A stretch of DNA of 64,000 nt from Sipunculus nudus (GCA_026874595.1 CM049312.1:70960929-71024928), one strand, 5' to 3'. Counted from the first letter of the stretch, positions 33,650 to 46,483 are shown. The notes: a model not told the origin generated them from the sequence alone. A program made the numbers and translations.

Positions 33650-34430
33650 TTACTCTCTGAAACGATCTCAGTCTAATCGAGTAATTAATGCCAGGATAAA
33701 GGTTGAATAAATTTTTGGGCAGGCGTGGAAACGGATACAGTTGCTGGTGAAAGTATTCACTCTGCGAGTGCCGTCCAGTGTTCGTTTTATATAGCAATCC
33801 AACTCAGGTATGTCCATGCATAGGGGAAGTAGCTTAGACAACTTGCCCCTTTCGTGATAAATACATTTTCCCTTTTTTTTACAGGTTTTGGTAGGAAAAC
33901 GACTTACGACCTTAAATATAAGAAGGTCATAGCGGCGCCTGTCAAACAATGGAATCAATATGAGGACCTCTGGGACCCTAAAAATGAATGATAAATGTAT
34001 CCATATCCATACAAGAACTCTATTAAGAAATCCTTTTTTATGGTCAAGACAAATATGGATTTACAAATACCTTTGGTTGAGATCTAAATGTTGGGCTGAT
34101 ATACATAGCTGTTAGCTGCGACGAGTAGGGTTACCGGAAGAGAGCTTTATGTTTATGTAGCTGGTAAATACTGTCAAAGATGAAAATTGCCCAGAGTATA
34201 AGCTATCTATGCTGGTACAGACAGTCAGCAGAATAAGCCAAAATAGGCATTGGAATACATTGTGAAGGAAAGAGGTAAGGAAAATGTGATTAATCAAGAA
34301 CTTTAGGAAACATGGCCCTGATGATTTGTGCATTTGAAAGAACTTCATATGATTACAGAAGAAGCTCTGAGTAGAAATCGTATTGAAAAATGGATTCATA
34401 TTTGATATTATAGATTAACTGGTCTACACA
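33650..34430. repeat. Paralogous block continuation, copy 1 (partner 53950-54480)
   Basis: Collinear words recur at 53950-54480: a run containing GGCAGGCGTGG or GACAGGCGTGG, then GACTTACGAC, then GGACCTC-G-GACCCTAAAAA, then ATACTGTCAAAGA. In copy 2 this part lies 6.5 kb further from the vWFD gene than in copy 1, so DNA was gained or lost between them. The right end (34340-34430) also matches 63150-63235. Confidence 0.75.
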
Positions 34431-34619
34431 CCCATACAGAATAAACTGAGTTGAACATCATTGTGATATTAATTATAGGTTTATTATATAAACAGTTATT
34501 TCAGCTCAGCTGACACGAGTCACCTGAACTCAAGACCCCACACTTCGTCCAACGTCCATCCGGCCGACAGTCCGTGAATCGGGAACTAATCGAAACTAGA
34601 TTGTTTTAACAGTACATTG

Positions 34620-36960
34620 AGGGAGGTCCTATGCAAATCTTTTGGAAACCATTAATAATAAGGTTTTGGTGACCTACATTCTTCGACCTTTGGGCTGAAA
34701 ACATAATGTTAACACCAAGACTGTCAGACGGAGAATAAGTCATGTATTAGTCCTAGATTCTTCAAACGTAATTGACGGTGAGATCCTGTGAAAATGTCCT
34801 TGGGATCATGAAATTAGGTCACCTTGATTAATATTTTGAGACCTCTCGGAAAAATATATCACATGAGCTTCCTGAATGTGCGAGGGCACAAATCTTTTGT
34901 AAGCCCAAGAATCTTCTCACGCATCAGGGGATGCTCTGTGCAAATTTCCTTGGAAACCTGTAATAAGGCGACAGTGACCTATATTCAGCGCCCTTTATGC
35001 ACAAAATATTCTTTGGAGCACCTAGGCAGTCTGGCGGAACGCAAATTTATCTATCAAGCCTAGAATCTTTCAACGTAACATTCGGGATGGCCCTTGAAAA
35101 ATGTCCATAAGAACATGAAATTGTGTCACCATGGCCTATATTCTGAGACCGATGGGAAAATATGTCATATGGGGTTGTCTTATGAGAACAAATCATGTGT
35201 AAGTCTAAGAATCTTCTTACGCAACACAAAGGGATGTTCTTGGCACATCTACTTGGAAACCTGTCATTAGAACTATTCTGCGACCTATTGACCGAAAACT
35301 TGATTTTGAGCACCTAGAGAGTCTGACGGGGCACAAAGTGTATACATCAGGCCTATTTTACTCAAGTGTCACATTATGGGAGGTCCTAAGCCAATGTTAA
35401 AGGAAACATGTAGTAAGGTCATCATGACACCGGATTGAATTTAAGCCGGCTGAACATGTTCAGCAATCTACCGTGTATAAAACAGACTTAAACCGGGTTT
35501 TTTGCCACTTCTAGACAGGTCAAGCTGGCTATAAGTTAGCTAACACTGTCAAATATTCAGGAAGAGCTAGCTCACTGCTTGATGAAATGCACCTATTGCA
35601 AGAAAAAAAAATTAAAAGTATGATGTAATTATAATTTTGAAAATAAAAAAAAATGATATATAAAAAATAAATAAACATACAAATACGCTTAAAACCTATA
35701 GTTATTACTCTGAAACTTCGCTTCAAAGTGGTGCACATTATGGAAATATTGATTGGATCTTCATATAGGAAAGATTGTCAGTACTCATGATCGAGCTCCT
35801 GTGGTCCTCCCACAATACAACGTATAAACATAAGCTTTGCCGCTTTCTGTATGCCAAGTATGTTGCGTGGCCTAGTCAGCACAACTCACACAACTGAACA
35901 CCGTCTCTAAGGCTGCTGATGAAGCCACTGAAGATTAATAAGTCACCATCGACACAATTGATACCATCATGGAGGTCATATCTTGAAGACATTTTGATCT
36001 CAGGCTGATTAATAAAAAGATATAACCCAAACAGCAAAGGCTAATAGCCTTATACCCCAAAATAACAGATAAATCATCAGACACTAATTTTAAAAACTAC
36101 TCAAATATATGGATTTCACAATAGTATTGTGGAGTCTCCAATCATCCTATGGACACCCTATTTTGGATTGGAGTTTTTCATATGTTTAGATGAAAGGCCT
36201 ATTAGGGACTATGAGTTACAGGGTTTAACCTGTTTTAGCCAGACTTTTTCAGTAAAAATGGCTAAAACCTGTACAAGCCTGGGTGGATTTAACCAAGCTT
36301 TGACCGGTTTTAAATGCTGTGTGAAAGAAACCATGCAACCCTGCGTTAACAATATACTTCGACCTATAGGAAAACAACCTCTCATGTGAGCGGCTTTAAT
36401 GTCAGATGCGTACCAGTCGTATCTGTTCGGCCTAGAATCTTGTTACGCAACATCCAAATAGACTCTCGGCAAGTCCTTTTGGAAACCTGGAACTAGGTAA
36501 TAGAGACCTAGATTCTGTAACCTTCGGGCTAAAAGCATGATTTTGAGCCCCTTGAAAGTCAGGCAGGACATCAATTGTATCGTTTAGGCCTCTTATCTGA
36601 TGATGTAACATCTAGAAATTAAGGAAGTTCTGAGCCAATGTCCATGGAAACATGTAATTGCAATGACCTTATTCCGCAAACTCTAGGAAAAGACACCCTG
36701 AATGTCAAATGCATGGGCGCAAAATTTAACTAGTTGCCCTAGAAAGTTTGATTGTTGTTATGTGAACTCTAGGGAAAACATGAATTTAATACTGTGAAAG
36801 TTAGATGAGTTGGACCGACAATTCCATGAGGTGCAGGGTAAATCTCCAGCAGTTGAAATTATCTCATGATTAGCTTTATTCTGGGATGTAAGAGCAGAAA
36901 ACCTAATTTTCAGCACTAGAGAGTCAGACATTGTCAAAATTTTAAATGTTTTATCCAGGA
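34620..36960. repeat. Degenerate ~155-bp tandem/dispersed repeat array
   Basis: About ten diverged units share the framework GTGACCTATATTCTGCGACC, then -GGG-GAAAACATGAATTTTGAG, then CACCTAGA-AGTC-GACG-G-CAC, then a segment on TCTT--ACGCAACAT. Units are recognisable near 34670, 34820, 34960, 35115, 35265, 35410, 36490, 36650, 36770 and 36880. The array is interrupted at 35430-36450 by unrelated A+T-rich DNA. More units occur at 63240-63610. No coding potential. Confidence 0.7.
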
Positions 36961-37134
36961 GCGTTGAATCTAGGGTAGGCAAGGGGAATGCAGAGAATTT
37001 ATGCAATTCGATTTTTATTATCTTCTTTCGATTCGATTCTCTAATCATAACGGCAAATAATCATATAATCTGTCATCGAGACATATGCACTATTTGGAAA
37101 CATTCGATGATGCGTATATGACCATAATAATGTA

Positions 37135-38107
37135 CAGACAAACCCCGCTGACGCGACCACCTGCGGGACTAGGCAAAATGGTCGTGTTAGCGGGGTGGTC
37201 GTGTTAGCGGTATGCTTGTACATTAGTCTGACAATATTAACGCAGGTGATAATATGGGTATTTTAAGTAAATGTTAAGTAGTTGTCCCTGTTTAATTTAA
37301 GATTTAATATATAAAGAAAAATAAATAACAAACATGAATATGATTCAAAAATTCTATTCACATAGAAGTAAAACAAACAAATAGTTGGCGTTAAAGTCAT
37401 TCTTACAGCATTGGTCTTAACACGAAGATGATCTGATGTCGAACATGTAGTTAGAACAGAATAATCACAACAAATATTGTGTCATTTATATGGTTCCTGC
37501 TCGATCATTGAAATGTGATTTTTCAGTTTCACTTTACTCACCTGAATATATGCGTGTGGTGTCAGTTATGTTTGCCTAACTACTTTTTTTATTAGTATGT
37601 TAAATGCTTATCTAATAGCCGTACTCAACAAACAAGGTAACGGACCATGGAGTCCAATATCCACTGATGTGTATAGTTTGGGCGGCATTATAAACAAGCC
37701 TAACTATGGCTAAGCAGATGATTGTCAAGCTAATTAATCACGAGCTAACATCTAAGTCCAAGCTGGGCGGTGAGCGTGTCACCTGCTCAACGGGCCGCGG
37801 GCGTCACGGGCCAGTGGTCGAGATACGGCTAATTAATTACTTGCTATTATCTAAGTCCAAGCTTGGCGGTGAGCGTGTCATCTGCTCAACGGGCCGGGGT
37901 CGTCATCGGCCAGTGGTCGTGATACGGGGGCTAATCTGAAGGTCGGGACCACAAAAGGTGGTCGTTGGTCGTGATAGCGGGGTGGTCGTGTTACCGAAGT
38001 TTTTTTTTATATGATAATTAATACTTGTCAATTCTGGAACCAATAAAAGTGGTCTTGTGAGCGGAGTGGTCGTGTTAACGGGGTGGTCGTCATGCAGGAG
38101 TTCACTG
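37135..38107. mobile_element. Non-autonomous Tc1/pogo-like TIR element, ~970 bp
   Basis: The left end TACAGACAAACCCCGCTGAC and the right end (reverse complement) TACAGTGAACTCCTGCATGA lead into the shared GACCACC, and TA lies at both borders. Subterminal copies of GGTCGTGTTAGCGGGGTGGT occur four or more times near both ends, like transposase-binding repeats. The middle holds a 99-base tandem duplication (37729-37827 and 37828-37926). No transposase is encoded. The end sequence is related to that of the small MITE at 10266. Confidence 0.75.
37729..37926. repeat. Two 99-bp tandem units inside the TIR element
   Basis: Both units begin GCTAATTAAT and share AAGTCCAAGC, GGCGGTGAGCGTGTC and CTGCTCAACGGGCC. 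They are markedly G+C-richer than the surroundings. About 85% identical by eye. Confidence 0.9.
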
Positions 38108-39640
38108 TACTTAACTTTTTAATGGACTGTGCAAAAATTAATTCTCCTACGCATTGACACGTTAAATTCTAAAATAGTCTATCAAGGGACTTTACCAGTT
38201 AAAAATATCGTGCTGCTTACATCATGTTGAATGATTTACATTTAGCGAAAGAAATTAGTTAGGGCTGAAAAGGATTGTAATGAATGTAAATGCACAACAT
38301 GTTATTCATCGATTACCTCATATAATTCGTTATTTGTGGAATGCATTGTTTCACAAAAAAACGCATGCAAGGCTTTTTTTACATTAAGTTAGAAACTAGA
38401 TATCATAAGGACATTTTAAAATAGTGACATTGTTCCCCTTTTCATGCACGGAACTGTCTATAAAGCATGCACTCCTTGCAATAATAGAACAAACAAAACC
38501 AGGTTTGTTTTCTCCATCCGGTGTTTTAATTCAGACTGACCCAGTGTTTATTTTTGCAAATGAGTTAAGGTTTCACACATAATAGAATATGATATTAACT
38601 TCATGCGTAATGGGATTGAAAGGTTCAGAGAGAAGTTATATCCCGGAAATTGCTTACTACCACAGTGAAATTTATAGAGAGAAATTCAAGTGTGCCTTTT
38701 TTATATAATGTTGCCCAATACAAGAGTGGTGACCGGGTCCTGGAGTAGAAGACAAGATCCCAGTCCTGTTGATAAGTCAGATCTCTATTTAAAATCTCCT
38801 ATTGGATGTGCGGTGGATCAGAATTTATCGTCAGCACAGTTTTCCTCAATCGTATTACACTCAATATCCACAATTTGATGGACAGCTACAAACATGAATA
38901 ATAATAAATTGATCATTGTCCGAGTAGTTTTTATGTTTGACTTTCTTTCGTAAGCAGGAGCAATTTGCCTTTGCACAACTAGTTTTCTAAATAAATATCT
39001 TCTTCAGGACAAATGAAATATTATATTAATGACCCATCACCTGATGCTGTTATGTTTAATAATCCTGCGTCGTAAACGCTGAGAACTGAGCACAAAATGA
39101 AAGTGTAGATATGTTTTGGTATCCCAGTCCTAGTATAATTGTTAAACGGGGCCTTATCGCCTATCTGATCTTTATAAACTAAATGTAATCCCTTGGAGCT
39201 TTTATCAAAGTAGGCAAGAAAACACGGATATCAACAAATACGGGCTGCTAATTTTGTTTATATCAACATGTTTATCAATTATTTGGAACCGCGAAAATTA
39301 TTTTAAACAAATTCAACAGGGAATCCTGGTGGAAAGTCAGATAAGCAAGTCAGATCATTCATATATACAAAGAAGAAGCCAGAAATAACATAAATATTTT
39401 TTATGTGACAGTTTTAAATCTGTTAAAAAGATCTGCTAAAAAGTGTTTAAGTACTAAACGGAGTCACAGAGGCTATCAGGATTTCAGGAAGTTTGATGGA
39501 AAATAAATAATGACTAAAGTTCAGCGATTGCAGCATTTAAGTCTATGACTATGTTACTCTACTTAATAAACTTGAAATTAAAATGTCGACATATTTAAAG
39601 AAATTCAGCAAGGTAGACGCTTATAAATAAAAACATATAA

Positions 39641-39710
39641 TTACTCGTAGTATTGCCAGTACTTTGCAATATTTGCATCACTTCCTTGACCCCAATCGTC
39701 GTCGGCAGCA
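39641..39710 (-). pseudogene. vWFD gene copy 2, C-terminal exon
   Basis: The acceptor AAATTCAG is kept. The 70-base exon is open from the split codon to TAA at 39643-39641, reading AADDDWGQGSDANI and a short aromatic tail. It cannot be reached by normal splicing because the preceding donor is lost. Same length as copy 1. Confidence 0.75.
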
Positions 39711-39860
39711 CTGAATTTGATAAAGAAACGCATGAAATGTATTAGAAAAGATTCTGTTCATATATAATTATAAGGATTTAGGCTTTTACAATTTAACCAT
39801 CTTTTGAACGATTTTAAAAAAAGAAATGTTTCACTACTTAAATATTGAACATGTCCTTTC

Positions 39861-40069
39861 TTATTATTGTTATTTCCACATAAGCCTTCCAGTATTTGGT
39901 CGAAACTGTGTGCAACGCAAATGTATATGCAAGACTGACAGTCCCAGGACACTTCGAAGTAAACCGCCTTGATTCTAAAGATCATCCATGGGCGACCAGC
40001 TATTCGGAACATATAGATACGGACACCAGAATCGTCATTGGGTATGGGCATGTACACACCAGGAGGGTC
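39861..40069 (-). pseudogene. vWFD gene copy 2, second D-domain exon, donor lost
   Basis: Reads DPPGVYMPIPND, IYMFRIAGRPWMIFRI, FEVSWDCQSCIYICVAH and LEGLCGNNNN, still fully open. The donor that is GTAAGC in copy 1 is GAAAGG here, so normal splicing to the last exon is lost. The exon is two codons longer than in copy 1. The open frame shows that coding constraint was lost only late. Confidence 0.75.
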
Positions 40070-40311
40070 CTTCAAGCAAACGACAACAGACAAAGAGATG
40101 AATCCTTATCTTCATGCATTTCGTAAACTGGTTCTTTCATAAATAAAATTTTCGACAAGGATATAGAACGACATTCTTTTTTTTATATTATATTTAGGAT
40201 TATAAAAATGATAAATTTGGCAACTAAACAACTCATCCATGAATAACTAGCATCTCACATCACATTTATTTAGCTCATACAGTAAATACAGCCTATTGAA
40301 AAGAAATCCTC

Positions 40312-42158
40312 TTTTATTATGTTCTATTTGAATTAATTGACATGGACGTTAGACAGCAAGTGAAGTTCTGCTGCTTCATTTTAGCTAATATTCTACAAGC
40401 CCATAATATTGAATTTTGCATGCACAGCTATTTCTTTGATTTAAGTTTTATGGATGAACCTACGTAGATTCTAGTATTTCAAGGATTCTGATGTTTATTA
40501 AAGAATGACTCGTGTTGATACAGTCCATGTTTTTTTTTTTTTTTTTTTTTTGGAAACGCGATATCACACAAGACTGAGCTTCCAAAATATGTTAACTCAG
40601 GCAATCGTCTAAACTCATAGTTAAATTTAGAAATCATGATTTAACTGATTTTGTACATATTAGATACTAATATTGTTTGTTATTTTGTGACGGTTAAAAG
40701 TAGCTAACGCTTTTGTTCTCGATATTCTGTATGTTAGAAATTGATTCATGTTAAAAATAACATTTAATCTAAACAAGGGGAAAAATATTAAAATTGAACT
40801 TACAAAGAAGAAGTCTGTTGTACAATTTTCCTTGAAAAAAGAGCAGTTCAAACTATTCTACAATAAATCAACCCTCGCAGTCAGGGATCGTAGGTTGTAG
40901 CCGGTTGGTTTTGTTAACATGAAAACATCAACGATGTCATGAAGATCCGCAGTCACATTATACATGCATGGGTAATTTCTATCTTATTTTTCTCAAGTCA
41001 TATGTCAATTCATCGGGGTCACGGCAAAAACCGCAGCATTTTTCTGCAAGTTAAGGACAGATGTTTATTTGAAGTAAAAACAATGTAACATTTCCATTAA
41101 AAAAAACACAGACAATATATAAAATCAAGTAGTGTAAAATGTATTGATCCTCTATATAATCATCTTGATACCTGACAGGAAAATTGTTTTTAAGGTAATC
41201 ATATCCAGTAGAGCGCCGTTTTCCCGAAAGCGTAAGGACAAGCTTTTTGTTCGTATAAACGAATATTCGGAAATGCGACAATGGTCTAGCGGCAAGTTAG
41301 TACGACAGTTGAAAGATTAACTTAATGCCATTTTACCCGAGGAACACGGTGTTTCTTTTCGATATTCGTAATTGACGACCTAGACGTATAAAAAATACTG
41401 GATTATTGCTGAGCATAATTGGCAAAGATCAGTCTAACCTGCTTTAAGGATATGTGCGTACTTTTTTTTTTATTAAATTCACTGGAGGGAATTTTTTATT
41501 ATGTTCTATTTGAATTAATTGACATGGACGTTAGACAGCAAGTGAAGTTCTGCTGCTTCATTTTAGCTAATATTCTACAAGCCCATAATATTGAATTTTG
41601 CATGCACAGCTATTTCTTTGATTTAAGTTTTATGGATGAACCTACGTAGATTCTAGTATTTCAAGGATTCTGATGTTTATTAAAGAATGATTCGTGTTGA
41701 TACAGTCCTTGTTTTTTTTTTTTTTTTTTTTTTTTTTTGGAAACGCGATATCACACAAGACTGAGCTTCCAAAATATGTTAACTCACGCAATCGTCTAAA
41801 CTCATAGTTAAATTTAGAAATCATGATTTAACTGATTTTGTACATATTAGATACTAATATTGTTTGTTATTTTGTGACGGTTAAAAGTAGCTTACGGTTT
41901 TGTTCTCGATATTCGTTCTCGTATAAACGAATATTCGGAAATGCGACAATGGTCTAGCGGCAAATTAGTACGACAGTTGAAAGATTAACTTAATGCCATT
42001 TTACCCGAGGAACACGGTGTTTCTTTTCGATATTCGTAATTGACGACCTAGACGTATAAAAAATACTGGATTATTGCTGAGCATAATTGGCAAAGATCAG
42101 TCTAACCTGCTTTAAGGATATGTGCGTACTTTTTTTTTATTAAATTCACTGGAGGGAA
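40312..42158. repeat. Nested recent duplication A-(gap)-B-A'-B'
   Basis: A (40312-40727) recurs almost perfectly as A' (41494-41914), with about five substitutions and a T-run length change. B (41251-41491) recurs as B' (41919-42158). Between A and B lie 523 bases that hold a vWFD exon and the left end of a TIR element. That stretch is absent between A' and B', which are joined through GTTC. The simplest reading is a tandem duplication of A-to-B plus a deletion in the second copy, or one template-switch event. Confidence 0.9.
40804..41043 (-). pseudogene. vWFD gene copy 2, dead first D-domain exon
   Basis: The acceptor TTGCAG and donor TTT/GTAAGT are intact, and CCGFCRDPDELTYDL is readable. 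In the same frame an internal TAG follows shortly after (within AAAATAAGATAG), a one-base gain sits near the CPMY block, and another TAG lies near GATTTATTGTAG. Length is 240 against 239 bases in copy 1. The tail NCSFFKENC aligns with copy 1 and shows sense codons where copy 1 has TAA. Confidence 0.8.
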
Positions 42159-42600
42159 AGGTCAAATAACATTGCCAAGGAACACGGTGTTTCCTATCAA
42201 TCTACGTAATTGAAGACAGGGACATTTATCAGCTGCTCGAGCACAAGAGTTTAATGAATCATACCTCACCAATGCTGAAGCATGCTTGCTTTAGTACAAA
42301 GGAGACGTGGTTGATAACACACAAGTGCTCTTGGATAAACTGCTCAGTCGCTTGCTAGGGGTACAGGGGGGCCGAGCGTTGCGGGGCTAGCAGTAGTTTT
42401 CATACCTTTGCCCCGTAGACAACATCGGCCCAGAACTAATTAATTAGGGTCACCACTGGACTTAAAACATGACTGCAGACCTTGTGATTCCTAATTACAA
42501 TACTCATTTTAGGTTTTTCATACATTTTCGGTTCCCCATTTTAATTTTCGGAAAAACAAATTTTCGGAAATTCGGCACTCTGAAATACGGCGCTCTACTG
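41206..42600. mobile_element. pogo-like TIR element with inserted duplication
   Basis: The ends CAGTAGAGCGCCGT (left, 41206) and its perfect reverse complement ACGGCGCTCTACTG (right, ending 42600) form 14-base TIRs; TA follows on the right. The inner flanks of both ends contain TTTCCGAAA-type words. The A'/B' duplication lies inside, so the original element was about 730 bases. No transposase is seen. The left TIR starts within the vWFD intron 160 bases upstream (in gene sense) of a dead exon. Confidence 0.75.
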
Positions 42601-42637
42601 TATTACAGACAAACTGCACTATTATTTTATTTCACAG

Positions 42638-43838
42638 AGTAGAGCGTCGTCTATCCAACAATGGCAGGGCCAAGGCTTTTATTTGGATAAACGATCGTTC
42701 GCATAAACGATTTTGCATTAACTACACCAGAATTTTCATAATTACTGCCAGGTTCCGCACGCTAACAAATACTGACTCAACCAAATAAACGAAGCTAGTC
42801 CATAGTGAACGTGTCACAATATACTGTAACATTTTCCATCGATTTAACTAAGTTCTGACTGAGAGGTTACCAGTATTATTAATTGTCAATAGCCCTGCCC
42901 TGGAATCAACCGATATCGTACCTACATCGTGTTATGCCATGAGAATTGGATGAACCTGCAATGTCCTAGACAGTGCTCGGTGGACAGTTTAACTAACCGA
43001 ACATTTAAATATGGACTGCATTTAATTTAACTTCCTAGCGAGAGGACTGGGCAAATGCATAAATAAATAAATAAGTTTATAAACATAATTTCAAAATAAT
43101 CACATTATTTGATAGATCCACTGACGTTAAATTCCCGGCGAGGTCAGCTGCTTTAATACCCATGTCTTACAAGGATCGACTACTTGTCATCAACTGACTG
43201 ACAGGACACGGCCCTTGCGCTTACGTGACTCCAGTAGCGAGTAAAAGTAAACAATGAGCAAACTAATTCACAGTAAGAAAATAGTATAACTGTAAATCGT
43301 GTTGATATTAACTGTTATAATATTTTGATTATTATCGTAGGATGCTTCATAAAAAAAGTTAAGACTTACTTATTCAGTAAACTGCTCTCGTAGGTAGCAA
43401 TTTTAAGCAATCAAAAATCATAACTATTGAGCAGAAATTAAATAGCTAATAAACTGCGTAAATAACGGAGGCAGAAATGAACTAAAAATCTGTTCACGGG
43501 AATAACCTTGGCCCGATCCAAAATCCTGATACCGAAACGAAGACCAAAGCTATTCTTAATCGCCACCCTAACCAAGCTGAGCCGAGGACCACACGGAACG
43601 GTGGGACTGATATATTCACACCTACAACCTGCGTTCGGTCGAACTAATTAGTCGGCAATATGATAACCGCTGGTCTGGATACATTTGTTTTGAATATGAC
43701 AATTTTCGATGCAAGGTTTTCTGGAATTTTTAATTTTATTTTAATTTTATAAAAACGTTAAATATTCGGTTATCAAGTATTTATTTCGCATCATGGGGTT
43801 TTCCTTTCAACGGTCTTCAAATATACGACGCTCTACTG
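42638..43838. mobile_element. Second pogo-like TIR element, ~1.2 kb
   Basis: Left AGTAGAGCGTCGT (42638-42650) and right ACGACGCTCTACT(G) (ending about 43838) are inverted repeats of 13 bases, with TA on the right. The ends differ from the neighbour's by one base (GTC versus GCC). The interior is non-coding. It lies only about 38 bases from the neighbouring element, in a row. Confidence 0.75.
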
Positions 43839-43849
43839 TATATATGCGA

Positions 43850-45400
43850 AATGTGTACTTTCAAAATGATAGAAATAAAAACCAGCAAGACAATATTCTA
43901 ATTATAATTAAATTATACTCATATTTGTTAAAACACGGCTAAATAGAAATAAAATTTATGTCGGATAAAAGACTTCTTACGAAATATTACAAACTTTAAA
44001 ATGTAAATTATTGACAAAAAAATAAAAACGTAATTATACAATAATAGAATATAACAGTCATATTAAATTACTATTTAAACAGCTTCAAGTGAATTATTAA
44101 ATGCAAATTTGTTAAATATGTGTTTTCGAAATGCTTTTAATTATTATGCACTGTACATTCATAATTAATGAAATGAGGAAAAACATCATTTTTAACCATA
44201 TAACGAACTTTCTAACAGGTTACAAAACTGAAATAGCGTCCTGTAAAATATAATGGTTGGTGGATTTTTCTTCTAACAATTTCTAGGGAAAACTTAATCA
44301 AAAGAGAACTTAATCATGTCAGAATCAAACTATTTGAATGAAAATTAATAAGGCGGTATATTAAGGTACATTAACAAGTGACCCATGCACTATCGACTAT
44401 GGAATGCTTAAGACACACTCAAAAACTCGGCTTACTCGGAAAAGAAAGGTCACAGTGGCTTAATGTCTGTTTTACGTTTCTAGGTTAACTGGTTACGATT
44501 AGTGTCTTCATAACAAAGGACAAGCCTTATTCGACCATACAAAATAATGAAATAAGAAATGCGTAAAGTAAAGAAAATGAAGATGGCACCACCAGTCTAA
44601 CTAAATACCTACACATAATATATAAGCTGACCGATTTCCAGTCAGATTCATTTAATAATAACAGAGATAGTTTATGTAAAGCATTAATTTCCTATAACAA
44701 CAGCTGAAAAAAATTTTATTCTTTTTCAAATATGTCTACAACAGTTCTAAAGAACAGGCAGGACAGATTTTCTTCATTTTGTGCACGGTAACAATATAAT
44801 ATCTGCAGTTTATAAACAATGTTTTAGTTTTAGGATAAGGGCAAAATTTTCGTGTGCGCAGAACACTAACGCATGTCTAAATTTCTAGGTTCAAAAACAA
44901 TAAAGAAAAAAAAAAAACTACCATAACTTGCACAATATAGGTCACATGCAGTGACCTACTTCTTGAAATGCAAGAAGATTTAGAAAAGGACCTACCTTGT
45001 TATGATATGTAAGAAGTTTCTAGTTCTAGATTGGCTCTTTGTTAGGGGACGGACGGACGTCGGACAAAGGGTGAACGCTACAGCATAGATTACCTATAGT
45101 CAGCCTAGCAATTAATGTACCGATTTTACACTATATATTATATATTTAAGAACTTAAAGAGGACTGCAGCTAGCTGTTTCATACGTAGCCTAACATGATG
45201 TATTAGTATATATCAATCACGTTGTTACACGTGTCACATGTTATCTAAATTCTTCTGGATCTGTTTCGAAGAATAAGGGGAATGTACAAGAATCTTTCTT
45301 AGGTGTAAAGTCTATGTTTTGTTTTATAAAATATATATACGTTATGTGTTTGTGTGTCTGTGTGTTGGCAGGTGTATGTGTATGCGTGTCAAATATGCAG
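43850..45400. other. A+T-rich intron-like DNA of vWFD copy 2
   Basis: No ORFs of note, matching an intron of the dead gene. Parts are collinear with copy 1 (29300-29900), for example around AATTATTAAATGCAAATTTG. Nothing else is seen. Confidence 0.5.
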
Positions 45401-45426
45401 AATATATTAAAGAAAGCTGAAATGTA

Positions 45427-45524
45427 TCAGTACTGACTGTATCGCCAAAATCTTGACATATTTTGATTCAATATTGCAGGTCCATTGTCCACGTCATCTT
45501 CTTCTTCAAACACTTCCCGTTTCC
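45427..45524 (-). pseudogene. vWFD gene copy 2, acidic exon-like unit
   Basis: After acceptor TTTTTCCAG the frame is open: KREVFEEEDDVDNG, then QNMSRFWRYSQY and TGA at 45429-45427. It is longer than copy 1, which has a one-base loss. A possible donor ACA/GTCAGT within the last codons would leave phase 1, matching the next D-domain exon. The alternative is a true terminal exon. The unit is upstream of several dead exons. Confidence 0.45.
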
Positions 45525-46417
45525 CTGGAAAAAGTCAAACAATGTTCTAAAAAAGTGACATCTGTTGACGACGATAGGCACTCACATTTCGGGTCCGGTA
45601 TATAAGAAAAAGAGATTATATGTCAAATGATGAAAGTAAAAGAATCATATTTTTTCAATAGACCTGGGTACTGTCTTTTCTGTGGCATGTATCACATAAA
45701 ATAATCTCGCAATGCTGGCACAACGGGCCAAACGACATTTTCCTGTACTGCATATGCTCGTAGAAAAGGTCAATCTTCAAACATATTTAAACAGAAACAA
45801 ATAATACATTTCCTTTTTAGTTGACACATATTATATAATAACCAAACAAACCTACGACTAGAAAACAACCTATATTTACACTTATATATACACTCTATAA
45901 ACATAACACATGTAACTATATTGGAAATAGTTGACATGTAGCCTCGGTTTTGAGTAATACGTTTGGATTATATCCAACGTGGTTCAGCATGTCTTGAAAA
46001 GCAAAGGTGGTTACATAAATATAAAAACCTAAAGTGAGGAGCATATTCATACTTATATAAATAAAGGAACATAGATACTTATGAACAAGGAAACATAAAA
46101 ATATTGACTTTAAATTATTTACATAGACAAAAACATATAACAGATCAATACAAATATAGTAGACATAAACATTATAACATAGACATAGTATCATACACAG
46201 AGTAACAGTAACATAGTAAATTAAAAATGATAGACATAGTAAGATAAAAGAGTGACATCAATAAAGTAATATAAATTTAGCAATTAAGACCTTATAATAT
46301 TTACATAGTAATAAAAACATAGTGACAGTAACATGGTAACGTATACATAGTAAAATAAACAGAGTAATATAAACATGGTTACATAAATATGGTAACACAC
46401 ATATAAAATAAACATAC

Positions 46418-46483
46418 CAAAATCCACGATGGCTGCCCCGCAACTGCCAGAGCAGAAAGGAACACAATTCATTTGGGAAACAT
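46418..46483 (-). pseudogene. vWFD gene copy 2, broken signal-peptide exon
   Basis: Homologous to 31539-31605 with donor TTTTG/GTATGT. The fifth codon is TGA (46471-46469), where copy 1 has AGT. One base is missing in the G-run before CAGCC, shifting the frame. The start ATG at 46483 and the donor survive. With these lesions the exon cannot give a signal peptide. Confidence 0.8.

Noticed and set aside
36129-36389. 86-codon ORF in the break of the degenerate repeat array
   Set aside because: No recognisable motif, no conservation in the related stretch at 63 kb, and it reads partly through repeat units.
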